From an uncultured Pseudomonadota bacterium (lineage in GTDB: Bacteria; Myxococcota_A; UBA9042; CAIXZC01): a stretch of 16,143 nt of DNA. Shown here piece by piece: positions 1 through 7,309 of this stretch. Below the pieces are notes generated by a model that had not been told where the DNA came from, searched no databases, and worked only from the letters and a program-made list of their open reading frames with translations. The DNA lies in contig CALGBT010000657.1 of NCBI GenBank assembly GCA_937884235.1, positions 1 to 16,143 on the forward strand, in the 5' to 3' direction. The translations under genes and the position numbers were made by a program. Each line of letters opens with the position of its first letter. Position 1 is the stretch's first letter.

Positions 1-2663
1 GTTTTGGGTTTTGCCGGGGCCTGGCCGGGTTGGTGGCCACTGACGTAGTTCATGCGTTGCTGGCGCCGCTGTTGCTTCAGGCGCTCGATTTCGGATTCGT
101 CCTTGACTTCGACCCGGAAGAGATGCTCGGAGAGGTTCTGCCGGATACGGGCCAGCATGTCTGAGAAGAGGTTGAAGCCCTCCTTTTTGTAGAGGACTTT
201 GGGGTCTTTCTGCGCATAGGCCGAGAGACCGACGCCTTCCCTCAAGTGGTCCATGTCGAGGAGGTGCTGCTTCCACTGCTTATCCAACTCCCGCAGATAG
301 CGCTCCTTCTCGTAGAAAGACCACTTCTTCGTCGAGTGCTCCAGGGCAGCTTCCTGAGATTCACCGTCGACCAGGCGAATCTGCGACAGAGAACTGGTAA
401 CAGCTAGAACCCGTTCGTCGTAGTACGCCTGCAGCTTGGCCGAGGCCGAGTCAACGACCTGGTCGAAAGTCCGCGGGCAGTCCTGCAGGGATATCTGGAC
501 ATTGAAGACCGCCTGGAGACCTTCTTCGAGGGCCGTCAGATCCCACTCTTCCGGGGGAATATCTTCGTGGCAGTGCTCTGAAACCACCGCGTAGGCGGTC
601 TCGTCCACGGCATCGAGGACCATCTTGTGGCTCTGCGAGCCTTCGAGAACGCGGCGGCGAAGGTCATAGATGGTGACGCGCTGCTGGTTGAGCACGTTGT
701 CATATTCCAGGAGGTGCTTGCGGATATCGAAGTTCTGACCCTCGACCCGCTTCTGCGCACTCTCGATGGCCTTGGTGATCCACTTATGCTCGATGGGTTC
801 GTTTTCGGGTACCTTCAGCATATCCATGACGCGTTGGATACGGTCGCCGCCAAAGATCCGGAGTAAATCGTCCTCTAGGGAGAGATAGAAATGAGACCGC
901 CCCGGGTCGCCCTGACGGGCGGCACGACCACGCAACTGATTGTCGATGCGTCGTGACTCGTGGCGCTCGGTGCCGATGATGTACAGGCCTCCGGCAGCCA
1001 CCACTTCCCTCTTCTCTTCTTCGCAGCGAACCTTGAAGAACTCCAGGGCTTCATCGTAGGCCCTGCCCTCTGAGGCTTCTGCTTTGTTGCGGGCCCTGAA
1101 GATGGGATTGCCGCCCAGCAGGATGTCAGTTCCACGGCCAGCCATGTTGGTGGAGATGGTGACGGCCCCCTTGGAACCTGCCTGGGCCACAATATCGGCC
1201 TCCCGGCCGTGGTGCTTGGCGTTGAGGACGTAGTGTGGCACCCCCTCCCGTTTGAGCAGCTTCGAGATCAACTCGGACTTCTCCACCGAGATGGTTCCCA
1301 CCAGCACCGGCTGACCCCGCTTGTGACAGTCCTTGATGTCTTCGGCCACGGCCCGGAACTTCTCCCGCTCCGTCTTGTAGACTACGTCGTCGACATCGAT
1401 TCTGACGTTGGGCTGGTTGGTGGGTACGACCAGAACTTCGAGTTCATAGATGCTCGCGAACTCCTCGTCCTCGGTCTCGGCGGTACCGGTCAGGCCGGCC
1501 AGCTTGTTGTACATGCGGAAGAGGTTCTGGAAGGTGACGGTGGCCAGGGTCTGATTCTCGGCCTCGATCTTGACCCCCTCTTTGGCTTCAATAGCCTGAT
1601 GCAGGCCATCACTCCAGCGACGCCCGGGCATCTTGCGGCCGGTGAACTCGTCAACGATGATCACCTTGCCATCTTCTACGAGGTAGTTCACGTCCCGCTT
1701 GAAGAGCGTATGGGCGCGCAACGCCTGATTGGTGTGGTGGAGCCACTCGATATTGCTTGGTTCGTAGAGGTTCCCGACCTGCAGTCGACGCTCCAACTTG
1801 TCAACTCCCGTTTCCGTGGTTGCTACGCTCTGGGCCTTCTCGTCAACGACGTAGTCCTGGTCTCTCTTGAGGAAGGGAATGAGTGCGTTGACCTTGTAGT
1901 ACTTGTCGGTGGAATCCTCCGACGGACCACTGATGATCAACGGTGTTCGCGCTTCATCGACAAGGATGGAGTCGACTTCGTCGACAATCGCAAAGTTGAA
2001 AATCTTGTAGCGCTCCTTCTCCGTAAGATTGTCGCCATCCTCTGGCCAGTAGTAGCGATGCACCATCTGCTCGATTTCGAACTTCATGTTGTCGCGCAGA
2101 TAATCAAAGCCGAACTCGTTGTTGGTGCCGTAAGTTACATCGCAGGCGTAGGATTCCTGCCGCTCAGTTTCATCCAGGCCATGGACAATGGTGCCGGTGG
2201 TGAGCCCCAGGAAACCGTAGAGTTGCCCCATCCAGGCGGCATCACGGGAGGCGAGATAGTCATTGACAGTGACCACATGCACGCCCTTGCCTCCGAGCCC
2301 GTTCAGGTAGACGGCGAGGGTCGCGACAAGGGTCTTTCCTTCCCCGGTCTTCATCTCGGAGATCATGCCCTTGTGCAGCGCAATACCACCGACAAGCTGG
2401 ACATCAAAATGCCGCATATTGAGGACGCGCCAGGAGGCTTCCCGGCACACGGCAAAAGCATCAGGGAGAATGTCGTCGAGGGTTTCGCCAGCATCCAGAC
2501 GACCCCTCAAGACGGTCGTCATTCCGGCCAACTGCTCGTCGTTCATGACCTTGTAAGTCGGTTCCAATTCATTGATCTTGTCGACGATCGGCTGGAACGA
2601 CTTGAGCACTCGCTCATTGTGCGTTCCAAAGACCTTCGCCAAGACTTTCATCAACATGCCCAT
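1..2663 (-). CDS. secA: Preprotein translocase ATPase SecA (3' end cut by window edge)
   Basis: SecA is the cytoplasmic motor that pushes unfolded preproteins through SecYEG by ATP hydrolysis. Reading the minus strand from ATG at 2663 gives 887 codons with no stop before the edge. Visible signatures: Walker A MKTGEGKT (about residues 104-111), Walker B/DEAD-like VDEVDSILVDEARTPLIISG (about 227-246), the FRMYNKLAGLTGTA block, STNMAGRGTDI, and LRGRAARQGDPGRS (helicase motif VI). The helical scaffold follows, with LDKQWKQHLLDMDHLREG and AYAQKDP. Length matches E. coli SecA (901 aa), so only the proline-rich linker end and the CxC..CH/C metal-binding tail should be missing. The start has an AGAGGA ribosome site 6 nt upstream; in-frame ATGs at 2657 and 2651 are less well placed. 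It follows the upstream gene by 13 nt, so it is probably co-transcribed. Oddities: an insertion of about 18 residues before the DEVD box, and GRAAR where GRxGR is usual. Confidence 0.97.
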   Translation of the reverse strand, partial: MGMLMKVLAKVFGTHNERVLKSFQPIVDKINELEPTYKVMNDEQLAGMTTVLRGRLDAGETLDDILPDAFAVCREASWRVLNMRHFDVQLVGGIALHKGMISEMKTGEGKTLVATLAVYLNGLGGKGVHVVTVNDYLASRDAAWMGQLYGFLGLTTGTIVHGLDETERQESYACDVTYGTNNEFGFDYLRDNMKFEIEQMVHRYYWPEDGDNLTEKERYKIFNFAIVDEVDSILVDEARTPLIISGPSEDSTDKYYKVNALIPFLKRDQDYVVDEKAQSVATTETGVDKLERRLQVGNLYEPSNIEWLHHTNQALRAHTLFKRDVNYLVEDGKVIIVDEFTGRKMPGRRWSDGLHQAIEAKEGVKIEAENQTLATVTFQNLFRMYNKLAGLTGTAETEDEEFASIYELEVLVVPTNQPNVRIDVDDVVYKTEREKFRAVAEDIKDCHKRGQPVLVGTISVEKSELISKLLKREGVPHYVLNAKHHGREADIVAQAGSKGAVTISTNMAGRGTDILLGGNPIFRARNKAEASEGRAYDEALEFFKVRCEEEKREVVAAGGLYIIGTERHESRRIDNQLRGRAARQGDPGRSHFYLSLEDDLLRIFGGDRIQRVMDMLKVPENEPIEHKWITKAIESAQKRVEGQNFDIRKHLLEYDNVLNQQRVTIYDLRRRVLEGSQSHKMVLDAVDETAYAVVSEHCHEDIPPEEWDLTALEEGLQAVFNVQISLQDCPRTFDQVVDSASAKLQAYYDERVLAVTSSLSQIRLVDGESQEAALEHSTKKWSFYEKERYLRELDKQWKQHLLDMDHLREGVGLSAYAQKDPKVLYKKEGFNLFSDMLARIRQNLSEHLFRVEVKDESEIERLKQQRRQQRMNYVSGHQPGQAPAKPK

Positions 2664-2676
2664 CGGTTCCTCTTCG

Positions 2677-5205
2677 CTACAGTGGTGACTCAGCCAGCGG
2701 TGTACGTTCCAGGTCTTTGAGTCCCTCGCCGGCCAAGGTGTTGCCCGGCTCTATCCTGAGTGCCTTTCGATACTCCGAGACCGCCTTGTCAGGCCGCGCC
2801 AAGAGTATCTGCAATTTCGCCTTGCGCAAGGGGACCTGCACATTATATGGGGTGGCGCTTTCGGCCTGGTCCAGTTCCTGGAGGGCAGCAAAATACTCAC
2901 CACGCATCTCCTCGCGAATGGCCTTGAGGAGGTGGAAGCTGGACTGCGCCTTCTTGCTGTTACCTATGGTCAGACGAAGGTCCGAAGCAATGGCTTCGAA
3001 GCGATCCCAGCGTCGCATGCGAGCTAGTAGGCCCATGACCTCGAGCCCCAACTCCGCATCGGTCTCTGCACCGACGCGGGCGAGGGCCTCATCGTACATG
3101 AGAAGAGCATCATCAAGGAGGCCGCGACGAATGAAGACGCGAGCCTGGATAATGAAGCCATGCTTCTTCTCCGGAAACATCCCTAACAGATAGGTGGCGA
3201 CGTCATCCGCCCGGTCCAACTCCCTGGCAGTCAAGTAGATCATCCCTAGGAAATTGAGCATCCGAACATCAAACCCGGCAGACTTGATATTGGCGCGGAT
3301 CAGGGACTCGGTCTCCCCGAAATGCCGACTGGAGTACAGGAAGCGCACATAAGCAAATAGGAGGTCGGGGTCGCTCTTCCAAGCCTCAACAACGATGTCA
3401 GGGTCGAGCTTCCGGGAGAGCGCAATCTTGAAAACCTGAAGACGATGCGGCCACGACATCTGCGCGACCTCGAGGAGATGAGTGAGCATCGCCGGGAAGT
3501 CATTGAGTTCTTCCGCCAGACGGATCTGGCCGATACGGGGCGCCACACAACGCGGGCAGAGGCTGACGGCGTGCTCATAGAGCCGTCCCGCTTGCTCCAG
3601 GTTCTGGCGAGCAACCTGACGACGTCCCAGCAACGTGTAGACCAGCGGGTCATGAGGGTGCCAGGCCAGGGAAGCGTTGCCCAATTGCCGCTCCAGGTCA
3701 TCGGAACCAACCGTCGCAGAGTTGAACTGCCCCACCAGGCCGGCGTGAACAACGTCACCCTGATTGCGCACCACCCAGGAGAAACCAACAATCAGCAGCA
3801 AATAGGCAGTAGCGGCCAGCGGAATCAGCTTGAGGCCACTGATGCGCAGGGGCCACGTACGGTCCTTGCTGCGAGCTTTAGCCCAGCCCCCGCTAAGCGC
3901 CCCCATGGCGATAACCGCAGGCAACAGGACGCCGGGAATACGAAGGGCGAAGTCCGCCAACTGCTGGATCCCAAGGGCAAATAGGCCGGCCAAGGCGCCG
4001 GCATAGAAACCATCGCTACGGGCGAAGGAGAAACGCCGCCAGGCCAGGACAACGGGAATCAGGAGTGTGGCAACACCGGCAACGAGTCCGAACTCCACCA
4101 GCGGCTGCACGAGCTCATTCTCGGCGTGGGAAATAGTGGTCCTGGAAACCAGGTCATTGAAGGGATGGAAGGCTGCGGCAAACGCACCACCACCCGCACC
4201 GACCTTGCTGTAAGCTTGCGCCGCTCCCCGAGCACGGTCCCAGAGAAGCATCTTGGTTTCCGCCTCACCAAAGGGGAAGAGTCGGGAATCCTCCACCTGC
4301 CCCAGCACTTTGTTGAAGATGACCAGGAAGAGAAAAACAGCCAGGACGGAAAGCAGCACGCCCACGACGGTGACCGCAGGATTGCTGGACCGGCTCCGTC
4401 CCCCACCCCAGCGGGTGATGGCCGCGAGGAAGAGTCCCCCCATCAGCATCGCCAGCAGACCGCCTCGAGACAACATCACGACACTGGCGGCAGCAGTAAT
4501 CAGCACCAGTACCGCGTAGATACCCTTGACCTTCCCGAACTGCGCCTTCTGCCACTGACCGGCAAGAATGAAAAGAGTCAGGTTGAGGAAGCCGGCGGCA
4601 TTGTTATTGTTGACAAAAGCAGAGATAAACAGCTGCGATTTTGGCACCCCTTGGGCGGGAGAGTAGAAGCCGAGGATGAGCTTCGAGTTGGCGGCGAAGT
4701 GAACGAAAACCAGCGCCGCCACCAAGGCTCCGCCAATGCCGACGACAGCCAGAAGCTTGTTGCCGATTCCCTCGCGGTAGGAGAGATTGAAGGCAACGAT
4801 ATAAAGGCACAGGGCCGTTGCAACCAGGCAGATGAGGTGACCGGTAGCAGCCGGGTCGACAGAGATGCGCCCGACCACGTCATACCCAAGTGAACGGGCC
4901 TTCGCATATCCGGCAAAAGCGTGGGGCGAAAGGGATTCGAGGAGGCCGTCGCTCAGGGGCATCAGCTGCAAGAACATGGCTCCCAGCAACAACAACCCCA
5001 GAATAACGAACCCATCCACCCGAATGCGAAAACCACGCCGAAAACCGAGGAGCGCATATGCCAGCAGGAGCGCCCCGGCGATACCTGCCAGGGTCATCTG
5101 AACGGGCCAGTGAACCGCACCAATAGCCAACGGCGCGGCGATTGCCACCAAGCCCAGTCCGTTCCAGATGAAGCGGTGCAATATCTGATTGAGGCTCATT
5201 CCCAT
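2677..5205 (-). CDS. O-antigen ligase/polymerase-like (Wzy_C family) membrane protein with C-terminal TPR domain
   Basis: 842 aa from ATG 5205. The N-terminal ~480 residues hold about 13 hydrophobic segments. Between them lie the FVNNNNAAGFLNL stretch, which takes the place of the usual N-R-N-H-F-A motif, and a large outer loop with W..AR and VGAGGGAFA. HAENELVQPLVEFGLVAG then begins the next segment, the O-antigen ligase PF04932 pattern (H-N-x-x-L-Q-x-x-x-E-x-G). Residues ~510-835 are TPR-like helices, for example around RRQVARQNLEQAGRLYEHAV and ARPDKAVSEYRKALRIEPGN. Family members polymerise or transfer lipid-linked glycans at the outer face of the inner membrane; some TPR-tailed relatives glycosylate proteins. 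The substrate cannot be read here, and no glycan cluster lies nearby. Start choice: an in-frame TTG at 5226 exists, but ATG 5205 has AAGGTG 9 nt upstream and TTG has no ribosome site and lies about 10 nt from the predicted transcript start. It lies just upstream of secA. Confidence 0.85.
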   Translation of the reverse strand: MGMSLNQILHRFIWNGLGLVAIAAPLAIGAVHWPVQMTLAGIAGALLLAYALLGFRRGFRIRVDGFVILGLLLLGAMFLQLMPLSDGLLESLSPHAFAGYAKARSLGYDVVGRISVDPAATGHLICLVATALCLYIVAFNLSYREGIGNKLLAVVGIGGALVAALVFVHFAANSKLILGFYSPAQGVPKSQLFISAFVNNNNAAGFLNLTLFILAGQWQKAQFGKVKGIYAVLVLITAAASVVMLSRGGLLAMLMGGLFLAAITRWGGGRSRSSNPAVTVVGVLLSVLAVFLFLVIFNKVLGQVEDSRLFPFGEAETKMLLWDRARGAAQAYSKVGAGGGAFAAAFHPFNDLVSRTTISHAENELVQPLVEFGLVAGVATLLIPVVLAWRRFSFARSDGFYAGALAGLFALGIQQLADFALRIPGVLLPAVIAMGALSGGWAKARSKDRTWPLRISGLKLIPLAATAYLLLIVGFSWVVRNQGDVVHAGLVGQFNSATVGSDDLERQLGNASLAWHPHDPLVYTLLGRRQVARQNLEQAGRLYEHAVSLCPRCVAPRIGQIRLAEELNDFPAMLTHLLEVAQMSWPHRLQVFKIALSRKLDPDIVVEAWKSDPDLLFAYVRFLYSSRHFGETESLIRANIKSAGFDVRMLNFLGMIYLTARELDRADDVATYLLGMFPEKKHGFIIQARVFIRRGLLDDALLMYDEALARVGAETDAELGLEVMGLLARMRRWDRFEAIASDLRLTIGNSKKAQSSFHLLKAIREEMRGEYFAALQELDQAESATPYNVQVPLRKAKLQILLARPDKAVSEYRKALRIEPGNTLAGEGLKDLERTPLAESPL

Positions 5206-5241
5206 GGGCGCTGTCACCTTGCGCAAGTCTGCGTTGGCGGT

Positions 5242-5270
5242 AGCATAAGGGCAACCCCCGGGAATTGCAA
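5242..5270 (-). promoter_or_regulatory. Candidate sigma70-type promoter of the ligase-like/secA operon
   Basis: On the minus strand, TTGCAA (5270-5265) is followed by a 17-bp spacer and TATGCT (5247-5242), matching 4/6 at each hexamer. Transcription would start near 5236, giving a leader of about 30 nt before ATG 5205. Inference from consensus only. Confidence 0.45.
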
Positions 5271-5300
5271 GAATCGTGTGGGCGCCTACGTGCGCGGGCG

Positions 5301-5329
5301 TTGACCTTTGTCAGCCCCTATGTTAATCG
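5301..5329 (+). promoter_or_regulatory. Weak candidate promoter for the M49 lipoprotein gene
   Basis: TTGACC (5301-5306, 5/6 match to the -35) is followed after 17 bp by TAATCG (5324-5329), preceded by an extended -10 TG at 5321-5322. The -10 itself is poor (2/6). It sits in the 159-bp gap between the divergent start codons at 5205 and 5365, where a promoter is expected. Confidence 0.28.
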
Positions 5330-5364
5330 TGTGATCTGAACCCGACGTTGTTGGAGGAGAACGC

Positions 5365-7302
5365 ATGAGCCCAATGAAGCTATTCGTCGCCGCAATCGCG
5401 ATCCTGCCCCTGGCAATCGCATGCCAGAACAAGACTCCGGAGAAGCCTGCGGAGAAGATGCCGGCAGCCTCCGAAACCGTTGCCCCCGAGCCCTCGACCC
5501 CAGCGATACCAAAAAGCGATGTCGTGAACGCAGTGCCGTCACCGGCAACCCCTGATGTCGCCGTCCCCCCCGATGCCGCCACCAAGGCCGACATGGTCCC
5601 CTCGCAGCCGGCACCGGTCCCAGATGATACGGACAACAAGACCGCTAAGACCGATTCAGAGAAGGGCTTCGCACACATGGAAGCGACCGAGGTCGCCAGG
5701 CGTCAGAAGCAGTTCGTTCCCGTGCGCATCGAGTGGGACCAGGGTTTGCTCAACGAGGCCGAAAAGGAACTGGTACGGACCCTCGTACGGGCGGCCCGGG
5801 TCGTGGACCACATTTTCTGGATCCAGGCCTCCCCCGACGGGCTCGAATGGCGCAAGAAGCTAGCGCAGTTGCGCGACCCCGAATCCCGCACCCTCTTCCA
5901 TTACCTGATGACCAACTACGGAGCCTACGACCGGCTGGACGACAATGCCCCATTTCTCGGTGACCAACCCAAGGCAGAGGGAGCCAACTACTATCCAACT
6001 GACCTCTCCAAGGAGGAATTCAACAGCTGGCTGGAAGCTCACCCGGAGGACGCTGAGGCCTTCAAGAGCAACTTCACCACCATCGTCCGGAAAGATGGCA
6101 AGCTCGTCGCCGTACCCTATTCCGAAGCCTACAAGCGCGAGTTGCAAGCAGCTCATCGCCTGCTGATGCAAGCGTCGGAGCAAACTGACAACGCCTCCCT
6201 GAAGACCTTCCTCAAATCGCGGGCCCTGGCCTTCCTCTCCGACGACTACTACCAAAGTGACGTCGATTGGATGGACCTTGATTCCAAGATCGAAGTGACC
6301 ATCGGACCTTATGAGGTCTATGAGGACCACCTGTTTGGCTACAAAGCTGCCTTCGAAGCTTTCGTGACGGTCAAGGACCCGGACGCCACGGCAAAACTGG
6401 ACACCTTCAAGAGCTGGCTGGACAAGCTGGAGAAGAATCTGCCGATTCCAGAGGAACACAAGAACTTCAAGCGTGGCTCCTCTTCGCCTCTTCCCGTAGT
6501 GGACGTGGTCTTCACCGCCGGTGATACCAGAGCGGGAGTCCAGACCATCGCCTACAACTTGCCCAACGACGAGCGGGTGCGCGAAGAGAAGGGCAGCAAG
6601 AAAGTGATGCTGCGCAACGTCGGCATGGCCAAGTTCCACAAGATCCTGAAGCCTATCGCCAGGCGCGTCCTGGTGGAATCGAAGGTCTCCCTGCTGCACC
6701 AAGATGCCTATTTCAACCACACTCTGCTCCATGAGATCTCCCACGGCCTCGGGCCGGGGACGATCAAAGTGAATGGTGAGGAGACAACGGTCAATCTCTC
6801 CCTCAAGGAACTCTATCCTCATCTGGAGGAGGCCAAGGCTGATATCCTAGGCCTCTACAATGCGCTCTACCTCATCGACAAGGGCGTGCTGCAGTTGCCA
6901 GCACTGGACCAGACGGGCGCCCCAGTGACCGGCGAAATGCTCACACCGGAGCAGGCCAAAGAAGCGGTGGTGGCCACCTTCCTTGCCGGAATCTTCCGCT
7001 CCACCAGATTTGGCGTGGAAGAGGCCCATGGCAAAGCCAACCTGCTGCTCTTCAATTACCTCATGGAGAAGGGCGCATTCCTGGTTCAGGCTGAGGGCCG
7101 AATGGACTACGATCTGGCGCTACTCTTCGGGGCGGTAAAAGAGTGCAGCCATGATATCCTGATGTTAGAGGCCCTGGGCGACTACGACGGCACCAAAGCT
7201 TTCATCGAGAAGTACGGTACCGTGGGGCCAGAGATGCAGGCCGCCTGGGATGGCCTTAAGGAAGTGCCCATCGATATCGAGCCCATCTACGAGATCCCGT
7301 AA
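5365..7302 (+). CDS. Lipoprotein metallopeptidase, family M49 (dipeptidyl peptidase III-like, pentapeptide HEISH type)
   Basis: 645 aa. ATG 5365 is preceded by GGAGGAG at good spacing. Residues 1-19 form a lipoprotein signal peptide with lipobox LAIA-C20. Residue +2 is Q, so there is no inner-membrane retention signal. A Pro/Lys/Ala-rich linker runs to about residue 95. The rest resembles zinc dipeptidyl peptidase III: H456-E-I-S-H460 followed by GLGPG, then E488/E489 in LEEAKADILGLY. This matches the M49 EEC(K/R)A(D/E) third-ligand motif. Classical M49 enzymes have HEXXGH and are usually cytosolic. A pentapeptide HEXXH with EExKAD is known from Caldithrix abyssi DPP III and plant Nudix-3-type proteins. 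By family, it would remove dipeptides from the N-terminus of oligopeptides or be a reduced-activity relative. Here it is predicted to act outside the inner membrane. It is followed closely by a second HEXXH protein gene, probably in one transcript. The family call is motif-based. Confidence 0.82.
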   Translation: MSPMKLFVAAIAILPLAIACQNKTPEKPAEKMPAASETVAPEPSTPAIPKSDVVNAVPSPATPDVAVPPDAATKADMVPSQPAPVPDDTDNKTAKTDSEKGFAHMEATEVARRQKQFVPVRIEWDQGLLNEAEKELVRTLVRAARVVDHIFWIQASPDGLEWRKKLAQLRDPESRTLFHYLMTNYGAYDRLDDNAPFLGDQPKAEGANYYPTDLSKEEFNSWLEAHPEDAEAFKSNFTTIVRKDGKLVAVPYSEAYKRELQAAHRLLMQASEQTDNASLKTFLKSRALAFLSDDYYQSDVDWMDLDSKIEVTIGPYEVYEDHLFGYKAAFEAFVTVKDPDATAKLDTFKSWLDKLEKNLPIPEEHKNFKRGSSSPLPVVDVVFTAGDTRAGVQTIAYNLPNDERVREEKGSKKVMLRNVGMAKFHKILKPIARRVLVESKVSLLHQDAYFNHTLLHEISHGLGPGTIKVNGEETTVNLSLKELYPHLEEAKADILGLYNALYLIDKGVLQLPALDQTGAPVTGEMLTPEQAKEAVVATFLAGIFRSTRFGVEEAHGKANLLLFNYLMEKGAFLVQAEGRMDYDLALLFGAVKECSHDILMLEALGDYDGTKAFIEKYGTVGPEMQAAWDGLKEVPIDIEPIYEIP

Positions 7303-7309
7303 AGGGCTG

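Noticed and set aside
1209..2720. 503-codon open frame on the plus strand
   Set aside because: Antisense to secA, whose frame has unmistakable SecA motifs throughout. Long antisense frames arise from GC-rich codon bias, and the translation shows no family features.
4126..4893. 255-codon plus-strand open frame
   Set aside because: Lies wholly antisense to the ligase-like membrane protein; charged, low-complexity translation with no start context.
5206..5226. TTG start for the ligase-like protein
   Set aside because: No ribosome site, close to the predicted transcript start; ATG 5205 has AAGGTG upstream.
5860..6822. 320-codon minus-strand open frame
   Set aside because: Antisense shadow of the M49 gene, which has a signal peptide, a ribosome site and a zinc motif.
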